DNA of 64,000 nt. Origin: Blautia argi (GTDB lineage Bacteria > Bacillota > Clostridia > Lachnospirales > Lachnospiraceae). Within the stretch, counting starts at the first letter, position 1. Every line of letters starts with the position of its first letter. The stretch spans positions 813,501-877,500 of the forward strand of contig NZ_CP030280.1 in NCBI RefSeq assembly GCF_003287895.1, given 5' to 3'. The notes under the pieces were generated by a model that was not told the DNA's origin, did not search any database, and saw only the letters and a list, made by a program, of their open reading frames with translations. This document shows, one piece after another, positions 1 to 8,239 of this stretch. Made by a program: the position numbers and the translations under genes.

Positions 1-642
1 CCTCAGGGTGGGGAACGGCAGCTTATCCAGGCTGTTTTGGGAAAAGAAGTACCTCAGGGCGGACTTCCGGCTGATGTAGGCGTGATTGTTTCCAATGTGG
101 GAACTGCAAAGGCAGCCGCAGATATGGTTTTAGGAGGAATTCCTCTGATTCGCAGGACTGTTACAGTGACAGGCTGTGTAAAGGAGCCGGGCAATTATCT
201 GGTACCTGTGGGCACTTCAGTAAAGGAATTAGTGGAACTTTGCGGTGGCGTTACAGTAAAAGAAAACCGGATTATTGCCGGCGGACCCATGACAGGGCCT
301 TGTGTGGCTTCTGACTGGAATGGGGAAGAAGAACTTTTCTATGTGACAAAAAATACTTCCGGTATTCTGGTATTGCCTGACAGACAGGAAGAGGAGCAGC
401 CTTGTATCCGCTGCTCAGGCTGCGCGAATGTATGTCCGGCAGGGTTGGTTCCTTATCAGATTGAATATGCCTTTTTGGAAGAAGATTATGATTTGTGCGA
501 ACAGCTTCACGCCAGCGAATGTATTGCCTGTGGCTGTTGCTCTTACACCTGTCCGGCAAAAAGAGAACTTTCTGTACGGACCAGAATGGCAAGAGATATG
601 GTGAAACAGAGAATGCGGGAAAGGGCGGTGAAGAAAGCATGA
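1..642 (+). CDS. rnfC: Electron transport complex subunit RnfC, 3' part (5' end outside window)
   Basis: This is the C-terminal part of RnfC, the peripheral cytoplasmic subunit of the Rnf complex that couples ferredoxin oxidation to NAD+ reduction and ion pumping. Reading frame 1 is open from base 1, and its first residues (PQGGERQLIQ) match the conserved core of the family, so the gene begins upstream of the window. A SLBB-like beta domain follows, then two 4Fe-4S motifs, CIRCSGCANVCP near nt 403-440 and CIACGCCSYTCP near nt 520-555. The tail is basic. The stop overlaps the rnfD start (ATGA), showing translational coupling in an rnfC-D-G-E order. Confidence 0.95.
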   Translation, partial: PQGGERQLIQAVLGKEVPQGGLPADVGVIVSNVGTAKAAADMVLGGIPLIRRTVTVTGCVKEPGNYLVPVGTSVKELVELCGGVTVKENRIIAGGPMTGPCVASDWNGEEELFYVTKNTSGILVLPDRQEEEQPCIRCSGCANVCPAGLVPYQIEYAFLEEDYDLCEQLHASECIACGCCSYTCPAKRELSVRTRMARDMVKQRMRERAVKKA

Positions 643-1607
643 GTCAGACAAGAGTGATAAACGGACCTCATATCCGTACAGAGCGGACTACCAGAAATGT
701 TATGATGAATGTGTCAATTTCTCTGGTTCCGGCGCTTCTTGGCGCGATTTACTTTTTTGGGATCAGAGCTTTATATTTGGCAGGGCTTTCCATTACCGTG
801 TGTGTTCTTACAGAGTTTTTCTGGCAGAAATTAACGAAAAAACAGGTAACAGCAGGAGATTTCAGCGCTGTGGTTACCGGACTTTTACTGGTATTGAACA
901 TGCCGGTTACGGTTCCTGTTTGGACGCTTGTGGCAGCAGATGTATTCAGTATTCTGGTTGTAAAGCAGATGTTTGGAGGAATCGGAAATAACTTTGTCAA
1001 TCCGGCATTAATGGGAAGACTTTTAACCATGGTTGCCTGGCCGGGTGCGGTTATGCAGTATGTTGCCCCAAGAACCTTAGAAACAGACGCCGTATCTGCG
1101 GCTACGGTTTTAGGCGCGGTAAAAACAGGAGGAGAGCAGAGCTACAGCTATCTGCAGATGTTCCTGGGAGAAACGCCGGGAGCTATGGGAGAAACCAGTA
1201 AACTATTGTTATTGGTTGGTTTTGCCTATATGTGTTATAAGGGAATTGTTAATGCGGAAGCATGCCTTACTTATATTGGAACAGTAGTAGTGCTGACCTT
1301 TATTTTTGGTCCGGAGGGACTATTTACAGGAGATATTCTTCTGAATCTTTTCGGAGGCGGACTGATTATGGGAGGGTGTTATATGTTATCTGACTATGCT
1401 TTTGTGTCCAGAAGAGGGAAACTGCTTTACGCAGTCACAGCAGGTATTATTACTGCGGCAATTCGAATTTTCAGCGTTTATCCGGAAGGAATCTGCTTTG
1501 GTATTTTAACAGCAAACTGTATGGCAGGAATGTTGTCCTTCGTGTATCAAAAGCATGTATATGGAATTTCAGAAAAAAGAGGCTTAAATTGGAGGAAGAA
1601 TCGATGA
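639..1607 (+). CDS. rnfD: Electron transport complex subunit RnfD
   Basis: RnfD is an integral membrane subunit of the Rnf complex that carries a covalently bound FMN. The 322-residue protein has about nine hydrophobic segments. The flavinylation motif is visible as DAVSAAT at residues 150-156, with Thr156 the expected FMN acceptor for ApbE. The start at 639 is chosen because the ATG overlaps the rnfC stop and the product then begins with MSQTRVINGPHIR, typical of the family; an upstream in-frame start at 495 would lie inside rnfC. The stop overlaps the next start (rnfG, ATG at 1604). A cognate apbE gene lies 3 kb downstream on the other strand. Confidence 0.95.
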   Translation: MSQTRVINGPHIRTERTTRNVMMNVSISLVPALLGAIYFFGIRALYLAGLSITVCVLTEFFWQKLTKKQVTAGDFSAVVTGLLLVLNMPVTVPVWTLVAADVFSILVVKQMFGGIGNNFVNPALMGRLLTMVAWPGAVMQYVAPRTLETDAVSAATVLGAVKTGGEQSYSYLQMFLGETPGAMGETSKLLLLVGFAYMCYKGIVNAEACLTYIGTVVVLTFIFGPEGLFTGDILLNLFGGGLIMGGCYMLSDYAFVSRRGKLLYAVTAGIITAAIRIFSVYPEGICFGILTANCMAGMLSFVYQKHVYGISEKRGLNWRKNR

Positions 1608-2908
1608 AAAATAAAAATGTAAAAGGGCTTCTTGCCCTGGTTGTTGTGACAGCTCTTTCTTTTGGAGTGATTTTAGGCTCAAAGGCACTGGCACAGGATA
1701 CAGGAGCAGGAGATGCGTCCAAGGAAGCAAAGGTTCTGGAAGAGCTGGATACGAAAGGCGCTGAAAATATTCAGAAAGCGGTAAAAACAGATAAGGGTTA
1801 TGTGGTTACTGTGAAGAAAAAAGGCTATGCCAGCGATATTGTGATGAAGGTTTCTTTTGATGAAAAAGGGGAAACCGTGACAAATGCAGAAGTGACAGAA
1901 CAGAATGAAACAGAGGGTCTGGGTGCGAAGATTGCAGATGCAGAATTTTTAAGCCAGTTTGAGGGTGTAAAAGCTCCAGTGGTTCTGCCGGGCATGAAGC
2001 TGGAAGGCGACAGCCAGGAAAAAAACAGCACAGAGGAATTAAAAGGCGCTGTTTTTGCAGATGGAACTTATGAGGCAAAAGGTGAGCCAATGGACGGTTT
2101 CACAGACCAGGTGAACATGACTGTAAAAGACGGAAAGATTACGGAAGTCGTATGGGAATCCGTAGGAGAAGACGGAAGTAAGAAGAGCGTATTGTCTGAA
2201 AGCGGAGAATATGTGATGACAGAAGACGGTCCGACCTGGAAAGAACAGGCAGAAGCTATGGCAGCAGCTCTGGTAGAGAATCAGTCTTTAGATTTTGCAG
2301 CATTAGATGAGCAGGGAAAAACCGATGCTGTATCAGGCGTGAGCATTTCCGTAGGCGGATTTGTGAATCTGGCAGAACAGTGTATGAAAGAAGCTGCCGG
2401 CATTACAGAAACACCGGTTTTACAGGACGGAACCTATGAGGCAAAAGGTGAGCCGGCAGATGGTTATACAGACCAGGTAAATATGACCGTAAAAGACGGC
2501 AAAATTACAGAAGTGGTATGGGAGTCTGTAGGAGAAGACGGAAGCAAGAAGAGCGTATTGTCTGAAAGCGGAGAATATGTGATGACAGAAAACGGTCCAA
2601 CCTGGAAAGAACAGGCAGAGGCTATGGCAGCAGCTCTGGTAGAGAATCAGTCTTTAGATTTTGCAGAACTGAATGAACAGGGGAAAACCGATGCTGTATC
2701 AGGCGTGAGTATTTCCGTAGGAGGATTCGTTGATTTGGCACAGCAGTGTCTGAACCAGGCTGCCGGAATAGAAGAAACAAAAGAGCAGGAAACAGAAACT
2801 CCGGCAGAAGGAACACAGGTAGATGCAGTGTCCGGCGCTACCATTTCTTCCACAGCAGCGGTAACAGGAATTAATGATGCTTATGCATTTTTACAGACAG
2901 TGAAATAA
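1604..2908 (+). CDS. rnfG: Electron transport complex subunit RnfG with two inserted FMN-binding-like repeats
   Basis: RnfG is the membrane-anchored, extracytoplasmic flavoprotein subunit of Rnf. This copy has 434 residues, about twice the usual length of roughly 200. It has one N-terminal membrane helix (residues 8-30), then the first half of the FMN-binding domain (about 60-145), two near-identical repeats of 122 residues (from 153 and from 275), and finally the C-terminal DAVSGAT motif (D407-T413), whose Thr is the predicted FMN acceptor. Each repeat ends in a related DAVSGVS motif (Ser247 and Ser369), where Ala is Val and Thr is Ser. The ATG at 1604 has a GGAGG site upstream and overlaps the rnfD stop. 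The insert appears to split the canonical domain. Confidence 0.92.
   Translation: MKNKNVKGLLALVVVTALSFGVILGSKALAQDTGAGDASKEAKVLEELDTKGAENIQKAVKTDKGYVVTVKKKGYASDIVMKVSFDEKGETVTNAEVTEQNETEGLGAKIADAEFLSQFEGVKAPVVLPGMKLEGDSQEKNSTEELKGAVFADGTYEAKGEPMDGFTDQVNMTVKDGKITEVVWESVGEDGSKKSVLSESGEYVMTEDGPTWKEQAEAMAAALVENQSLDFAALDEQGKTDAVSGVSISVGGFVNLAEQCMKEAAGITETPVLQDGTYEAKGEPADGYTDQVNMTVKDGKITEVVWESVGEDGSKKSVLSESGEYVMTENGPTWKEQAEAMAAALVENQSLDFAELNEQGKTDAVSGVSISVGGFVDLAQQCLNQAAGIEETKEQETETPAEGTQVDAVSGATISSTAAVTGINDAYAFLQTVK
2060..2770 (+). repeat. Tandem direct repeat, two 366-bp units inside rnfG
   Basis: Two in-frame copies, starting at 2060 and 2426, encode nearly identical 122-residue units that begin DGTYEAKGEP and end just after SGVSIS and a short helix. 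The DNA is also almost identical, with scattered third-position changes, which indicates a fairly recent tandem duplication. The second copy degenerates after about 2770 into a Glu/Thr-rich linker before the canonical RnfG flavinylation motif. Confidence 0.9.
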
Positions 2909-2927
2909 GAAAAGCGGAGGATACAAT

Positions 2928-3698
2928 ATGAAGTTAAAATATCCGGCAGAAGCGTTTGCTTTTGGAATCGTGTTGTTTTCCGCGGGAATGAAAGAGGCCT
3001 TTGCAGCAGGAATTCTGGTAATCCTGGCAACTGTTTTTGCAGAAGCTCTGAGAAATCTGTTAAAAGACTGGGTTCCTGAGTGGAGTCTGTATTTATGTGT
3101 ATGCATAGGAACCGTAGCGGTGTGTGCTTCTGTATTCCTTCTTGGATTTACGGCTCTTGGAATTCCGGTTGACAATACAGGAATGTGGATTATGACCTGT
3201 ATTTTAGGACTTTTCATAGTGAAACATGTGCTGACAGGAGCTATTGACGGAGAGTATGGAGAACTTTTCTGGGAAACTGCCATTGCCTGGGGTTTTTGGA
3301 TTCTTCTGGCTGTTGCAAGGGAATTTTTCGGCGCGGGAACAATTTTTGAAAACAGCATTTGTCAGGCAGAATTTCAGTCTAAGATTTTTCAGGATACTAT
3401 GTTTGGCTTCCTTACTGCAGGTATGACGCTTGCCTTTACCAATGGAGTCCTGAAGAAAAAAAGCGCCAATACACACAGCCTTCTGGTGGTGATTCCCCTG
3501 GCAGTGTTTATGCGTCCCTTTGCCATGGAGAGCTTTGGAGCGCTTTTAGGACAGATTTGGACCATTGCAGTACCGATTATTTTGTTCATGTCCGTAAAAG
3601 TAACTTTGAAATTTGCACGGACCAGCAGGGCGTATAAAGGCCTTCCGGTGGAAATGTTGGCAATGGGATTCATTTATATGATTTTGAGTATTTATTAA
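2928..3698 (+). CDS. RnfE/RnfA-family membrane subunit, divergent
   Basis: This 256-residue polytopic membrane protein (six or seven hydrophobic segments) follows rnfG by 19 bases with a CGGAGG site. The stretch REFFGAGTIF resembles the conserved RE(I/L)FGxGSIF of RnfE/NqrD, and its place in the operon (C-D-G-E) agrees. However, the two Cys-containing motifs that RnfA and RnfE use to hold the intramembrane [2Fe-2S] cluster (CPxL in the first helix and NCxxLGRAEA in the middle) are not seen; the equivalent places read SAGMKE and KHVLTGAIDG. The operon ends at a terminator directly afterwards, so rnfA and rnfB are not downstream. It could be an RnfE of a divergent Rnf-like complex; rnfA/B may lie upstream of the window. 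Confidence 0.75.
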   Translation: MKLKYPAEAFAFGIVLFSAGMKEAFAAGILVILATVFAEALRNLLKDWVPEWSLYLCVCIGTVAVCASVFLLGFTALGIPVDNTGMWIMTCILGLFIVKHVLTGAIDGEYGELFWETAIAWGFWILLAVAREFFGAGTIFENSICQAEFQSKIFQDTMFGFLTAGMTLAFTNGVLKKKSANTHSLLVVIPLAVFMRPFAMESFGALLGQIWTIAVPIILFMSVKVTLKFARTSRAYKGLPVEMLAMGFIYMILSIY

Positions 3699-3712
3699 AC
3701 ATAAATAATTTC

Positions 3713-3763
3713 AAAAAAAACGGAACAGACTTATCATATGAGAAAGTCTGCTCTGTTTTTTGA
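3713..3763. terminator. Bidirectional terminator between rnf operon and apbE
   Basis: An A-rich stretch, an imperfect hairpin (CAGACTT paired with AAGTCTG) and a T6 run lie between two convergent genes. Both orientations give a stem followed by a T tract, so the site can end transcription of the rnf operon and of apbE. Confidence 0.75.
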
Positions 3764-3773
3764 TCCATAGGAA

Positions 3774-4814
3774 TTATTTTTCCACTGCCTTGATTTTAAT
3801 TTTGTCTTTAAACCCTTCACTGTAATGTAGTTCATAATCATCAGTGATAAACACGGCCTGTACGTCCGGCAGGCTGTTTATCAGTTCCATGCCCTTTTCC
3901 AGACCAAGTGCAAAGCAGGAAGTGCTGAGTCCATCACCGTCCACGGATTTGTCTGAAATAATGGTGACAGATACCAGATGGTTGTCATAGGGATACCCTG
4001 TTTTGGGATTTAAAATATGGTGATAAAAGGTTCCGTCTTTTTCAAAATACCGCTCATAAATCCCTGAGGATACCACGGATTTGTCTGTGATTTCCATGAC
4101 AGCAATGGTTTCGCTGCGGTCTGCAAAAGGTTTCTGGATACCGATTTTAAAAGGTACGCCTTCCGGCTTTTCCCCTACGCACAAAACATTTCCACCCAGA
4201 TTAATGGTGGCGCTTTTGACGCCCTTTTCTAAGAGAAAAACCTTGATTTCATCTGCAATGTATCCCTTGGCAATAGCGCCTAAATCCAGTCCCATACCGT
4301 CCTTTTTAAAAGTCAGCAGATTTCCTCTTAATTCTGCGTCCCGGTAGTCCACCAGAGGCAGAGCATTTCTAAGTTCCTCGTGAGAAGGGATTCGTTTTTC
4401 TTCAGAGGTAAAATCCCAAAGAGAGGATACCGGCTCAATGGCAATGTCAAAAGCCCCGTCAGAAAGTTTTCCGTATTCCAGCCCCTTTTGAATGAGTGCA
4501 GCCGTTTTTTCGCTTAGTACAAAGGCATTTCCCTGTTTTGGAAGGGTGCCGTGATTGAGCTGATAGATTTCACTGTCCTTTAAGGTGCGACTGAAAAGCT
4601 TTTCGTACTTGTCGCACAGAGCCACGGCTTCCTCCGCCAGCTTCTGGTCCCTGGAATCATAGAGGGTGACTGTGACAATGGTATTTAGCTTAAAGGCTGT
4701 TGCAGATACGGGTTCAGCAGCAGGCTTCTTTTTGGCATAGAAAAATGCAAACAGAGCCAGAACCAAAAGACCCAGTATGCAGCAGGTAATAAATTTTGAT
4801 TTTCTGGTTTTCAT
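3774..4814 (-). CDS. apbE: FAD:protein FMN transferase ApbE
   Basis: ApbE transfers FMN from FAD to Thr/Ser in the [ST]GA[ST] type motif of flavoproteins such as RnfG, RnfD and NqrB/C on the outer face of the membrane. The 346-residue protein starts with a membrane anchor (residues 9-28, CCILGLLVLALFAFF), consistent with export. Family motifs are clear: LDLGAIAKGYIAD, NLGGN, SSGIYERYF, HHILNPKTGYP and the metal-binding DGLSTSCFALG near the C terminus. A good AAGGAG site precedes the ATG at 4814. The gene converges on the rnf operon, whose RnfD and RnfG are the likely substrates. Confidence 0.95.
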   Translation of the reverse strand: MKTRKSKFITCCILGLLVLALFAFFYAKKKPAAEPVSATAFKLNTIVTVTLYDSRDQKLAEEAVALCDKYEKLFSRTLKDSEIYQLNHGTLPKQGNAFVLSEKTAALIQKGLEYGKLSDGAFDIAIEPVSSLWDFTSEEKRIPSHEELRNALPLVDYRDAELRGNLLTFKKDGMGLDLGAIAKGYIADEIKVFLLEKGVKSATINLGGNVLCVGEKPEGVPFKIGIQKPFADRSETIAVMEITDKSVVSSGIYERYFEKDGTFYHHILNPKTGYPYDNHLVSVTIISDKSVDGDGLSTSCFALGLEKGMELINSLPDVQAVFITDDYELHYSEGFKDKIKIKAVEK

Positions 4815-4937
4815 AGATACTCCTTACTGTTTTGGTCAAGATGCAAAGGTTATTGTAAAGGGAGAAGAGGAGTTCTGTCAAGAGGGAGGATACTTTGCAT
4901 ATAGTATTAAAAACAGAGAAAATCGGAGCAAAAGAGT

Positions 4938-5606
4938 ATGAAAAAGTGGATAACAGCAGTCTGTGTTCTCCTGTTTCTGGCAGTCTTCCTGTCCGGAGGA
5001 AAAGGCATGGAAAAAGCGCAGGAAACAGCAGGAGAACTTTTAGACGAAGAACACCCACGCATCGCCCTGACCTTTGACGATGGCCCGCATAGTATTTATA
5101 CAGAGAAATTGCTGGACGGATTAAAAGAGCGGGAGATTCCGGCTACCTTTTTTCTTATTGGAAAGAATATAGAGGGAAACGAAGGGCTGGTAAAGCGTAT
5201 GCAAAAGGAAGGGCATCTCATTGGAAATCACACCTATCACCATGTAAACTTAAAGAAGATTTCAGAAAGCCAGGCAAAAGAGGAGATTTTGCTTACCTGT
5301 AATAAAATTTATGAAAATACAGGAGTCTGTCCTTCTTTTGTCCGTCCGCCTTTTGGTGCATGGAGACAGAACCTGGATTTTCAGATTACTATGTTTCCGG
5401 TATCCTGGAACGTGGATTCTTTGGACTGGACCACAGAAAATACGGAAAAAATTGTGAAAAGGGTAGTGAAAGATGTGCAGGAAGGTGATATTATTTTAAT
5501 GCATGATATTTTTCAGTCTTCTGTAGATGCTGCGCTGCAGGTGGCAGATATACTGGAAGAGCAGGGATATGAATTTGTTACAGTAGAAGAACTGCTGTTG
5601 GAATAG
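4938..5606 (+). CDS. Polysaccharide deacetylase (NodB homology domain), membrane-anchored or secreted
   Basis: A carbohydrate esterase family 4 type enzyme, which removes N- or O-acetyl groups from cell-wall or other glycans. The 222-residue protein has an N-terminal signal or anchor (residues 4-20) and the NodB motifs: TFDDGP (Asp47 and Asp48; first is catalytic, second binds metal), NHTYHH (His98 and His102 as metal ligands), RPPFG, a Trp-containing SWNVDSLDW stretch, and ILMHD with the late His. This suggests peptidoglycan deacetylation outside the membrane. It ends ten bases before rarA, on the same strand, so the two are probably co-transcribed. The specific substrate cannot be told from sequence. 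Confidence 0.9.
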   Translation: MKKWITAVCVLLFLAVFLSGGKGMEKAQETAGELLDEEHPRIALTFDDGPHSIYTEKLLDGLKEREIPATFFLIGKNIEGNEGLVKRMQKEGHLIGNHTYHHVNLKKISESQAKEEILLTCNKIYENTGVCPSFVRPPFGAWRQNLDFQITMFPVSWNVDSLDWTTENTEKIVKRVVKDVQEGDIILMHDIFQSSVDAALQVADILEEQGYEFVTVEELLLE

Positions 5607-5615
5607 GAGAACCAT

Positions 5616-6932
5616 ATGGATTTATTTGATTATATGAAGGAACAGACTTTGGAGAACGAATCTCCGCTGGCGTCCCGTATGCGCCCCCGGACATTGGAAG
5701 AGGTGGCCGGACAGGAACATATTATCGGAAAGGATAAGTTGCTTTACCGCGCCATTAAGGCGGATAAGCTGGGTAGCGTTATTTTTTACGGCCCGCCGGG
5801 AACCGGAAAGACCACTCTGGCAAAGGTGATTGCCAACACTACCAGCGCCCGGTTTCATCAGATTAATGCCACTGTGGCAGGAAAAAAAGATATGGAAGAG
5901 GTGGTGAAAGAAGCACAGCAGCACCTTGGCATGTATGGGAAGAAGACCATTTTGTTTGTAGATGAGATTCATCGCTTTAATAAGAGCCAGCAGGATTATC
6001 TGCTTCCTTTTGTGGAGGACGGCACCTTGATTTTAATCGGCGCCACTACAGAGAATCCTTATTTTGAGGTAAACGGTGCGCTGATTTCCCGCTCCATTGT
6101 ATTTGAATTAAAGCCTCTGCAAAAAGAGGATATCTGCAGACTTCTGGAACGTGCCGTGACAGATAAGGAGCGTGGAATGGGAAGCTATGGGGCAGTGCTT
6201 CATGAGGACGCAAAGGAATTTCTGGCAGATATTGCAGGAGGAGATGCCAGAGCTGCCTTAAATGCCCTGGAACTCGGAATTCTGACAACGGAAAAAAGAG
6301 AAGACGGGAAGATACATATTGATCTGGAAACAGCGTCCCAGTGTATTCAGAAACGGGTGGTGCGCTACGACAAAACAGGGGATAACCATTATGACACCAT
6401 TTCTGCCTTTATTAAAAGTATGCGCGGCTCTGACCCGGACGCAGCTGTGTTTTATCTGGCAAAAATGCTGTATGCAGGAGAAGACATCAAATTTATTGCC
6501 AGAAGAATTATGATTTGCGCTGCAGAAGATGTGGGAAACGCAGACCCGCAGGCCTTGCAGGTGGCAGTGGCGGCAGCCCAGGCAGTAGAGCGTCTTGGTA
6601 TGCCGGAGGCACGGATTCCCCTTGCCCAGGCAGTTACCTATGTGGCAAGTGCGCCAAAGAGCAACGCAGCGTATCTGGCTATTGATGAGGCCTTAGAAGC
6701 AGTGCGTTCGGTAAAAACAACGGTGCCGGTACATTTGCAGGATTCTCATTATAAAGGGGCGGCAAAAATGGGACATGGTATTGGATATCAATATGCCCAT
6801 GATTATCCCAATCATTACGTAAAGCAGCAGTATCTGCCTTCTGAGCTGGAGGGAAGGGTTTTTTTACCGCCCTACAGACAACGGATACGAGGAAAAGATT
6901 CAGGAATATTTCCGAAAGATTCAGGAAAATAG
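5616..6932 (+). CDS. rarA: Replication-associated recombination protein RarA (MgsA), AAA+ ATPase
   Basis: RarA is a clamp-loader-like AAA+ ATPase acting at stalled replication forks. The 438-residue product has the family order: an N-terminal PLASRMRPRTLEEVAGQEH stretch, Walker A GPPGTGKTT (residues 59-67), Walker B FVDEIHRFNKSQQD (around 114-127), sensor-1 GATTENPYFEVN, then the helical tetramerisation region with DPDAAVFYLAKML and a C-terminal HYKGAAKMGHGIGYQY motif. The ATG at 5616 is preceded by AGGAG. The gene is intact and of normal length. Confidence 0.95.
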   Translation: MDLFDYMKEQTLENESPLASRMRPRTLEEVAGQEHIIGKDKLLYRAIKADKLGSVIFYGPPGTGKTTLAKVIANTTSARFHQINATVAGKKDMEEVVKEAQQHLGMYGKKTILFVDEIHRFNKSQQDYLLPFVEDGTLILIGATTENPYFEVNGALISRSIVFELKPLQKEDICRLLERAVTDKERGMGSYGAVLHEDAKEFLADIAGGDARAALNALELGILTTEKREDGKIHIDLETASQCIQKRVVRYDKTGDNHYDTISAFIKSMRGSDPDAAVFYLAKMLYAGEDIKFIARRIMICAAEDVGNADPQALQVAVAAAQAVERLGMPEARIPLAQAVTYVASAPKSNAAYLAIDEALEAVRSVKTTVPVHLQDSHYKGAAKMGHGIGYQYAHDYPNHYVKQQYLPSELEGRVFLPPYRQRIRGKDSGIFPKDSGK

Positions 6933-6961
6933 TTGAGTTTCCCAGACTAAAGTGATAAAAT
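6933..6961 (+). promoter_or_regulatory. Sigma-A type promoter for the aminotransferase gene
   Basis: TTGAGT at 6933-6938 and TAAAAT at 6956-6961 are separated by 17 bases, about 35 bases upstream of the ATG at 6996. Confidence 0.6.
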
Positions 6962-6995
6962 CTATTGTTATAAAAAAGAAAACGAGGGCAAAGGT

Positions 6996-8215
6996 ATGAG
7001 AACATTTCAGAAATCATCAAAACTGGACAATGTATGCTATGACGTAAGAGGGCCGGTCCTGGACGAAGCGAACCGTATGCAGGAGAGTGGCATTGATATT
7101 TTAAAACTGAACATCGGAAATCCTGCGCCATTCGGGTTCTCAGCCCCGGAGGAAGTCATTCTGGATATGATTTATAATCTGAGAGAGAGTCAGGGCTATT
7201 CTGATTCAAAAGGAATTTTTGCAGCGCGGAAGGCAATTATGCAGTATTGTCAGATTAAAAAAATCCCCAATGTGTCTATTAACGATATTTATACAGGAAA
7301 CGGAGTCAGTGAGCTGATTAACATGGCAATGCAGGGACTGGTAGACAGCGGTGATGAAATTCTGGTGCCGTCCCCGGATTATCCCCCTGTGGACTGGCTG
7401 CGTTACTCTGGCAGGAGGCAAGGCTGTACACTATATTTGTGATGAGCAGTCTGAGTGGTATCCGGATATTGAGGACATCAGGAGCAAAATCACAGACCGG
7501 ACAAAGGCCATTGTGCTGATTAATCCCAATAATCCTACAGGTGCGGTGTATCCAAAAGAAGTACTGCAGGAGATTGTGGACGTAGCAAGAGAGCACGAGC
7601 TGATGATTTTCTCTGATGAGATTTATGACCGTCTGGTTATGGACGGCATTGAACACACCTCTATTGCCTCTTTAGCGCCGGATTTGTTCTGTGCCACTTT
7701 AAATGGACTTTCCAAATCCCATATGGTAGCAGGCTTTCGCTGCGGCTGGCTGGTGTTAAGCGGTGCAAAGGAGAAAGGAAAAAGCTACATAGAGGGCTTA
7801 AACATGCTTTCCAACATGCGCCTTTGTTCCAATGTACCGGCGCAGGCAGTGGTGCAGACAGCCCTTGGCGGATACCAGAGCGTCAATGAATATCTGGTGC
7901 CGGGGGGAAGGATTTATGAGCAGAGAGAATTTATATACAACGCCATTAAGGATATACCAGGCATTTCCGTGGTGAAACCAAAGGCAGCTTTTTATATTTT
8001 CCCAAAACTGGATACCGAGAAATTCAACATTTATGATGACGAAAAATTTGCTCTGGATTTGCTTCATGAGAAGAAAATTCTGGTTACCTGCGGCAAAGGA
8101 TTTAACTGGGGCAAGCCAGATCATTTTCCGCATTGTATATCTGCCTAATGTAGAGGTGCTTGGAAAGGCGGCGGATAAGCTGGCAGATTTCCTGTCAACT
8201 TATAGACAGAAGTAA
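6996..8215 (+). pseudogene. Pyridoxal-phosphate aminotransferase class I/II (AlaA-like), two frameshifts
   Basis: A fold-type I aminotransferase of the AlaA/aspartate aminotransferase-like group, which moves amino groups between amino acids and 2-oxo acids. The N-terminal frame (from ATG 6996) contains LNIGNPAPFGF and YTGNGVSELI. One extra C in the run CCCCC at 7383-7387 shifts the frame; dropping it gives DYPLWTGCVTLAGGKAVHY, as expected. The middle frame has INPNNPTGAVY, FSDEIYDRL and the Lys-bearing SKSHMVAGFRCGW. A second extra base at 8124-8129 shifts the end, which should read DHFRIVYLPNVEVLG and stop at 8215. With both corrected the gene is full length (about 405 residues), so the lesions may be sequencing errors. 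Confidence 0.85.
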
Positions 8216-8239
8216 AGGTAATATGAGGAAGTGATATAA

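Noticed and set aside
7383-7387. Programmed ribosomal frameshifting in the aminotransferase and other split genes
   Set aside because: No slippery heptamer with a downstream structure is evident, and two sites in one enzyme gene would be needed. The insertion-only pattern points to sequence error.
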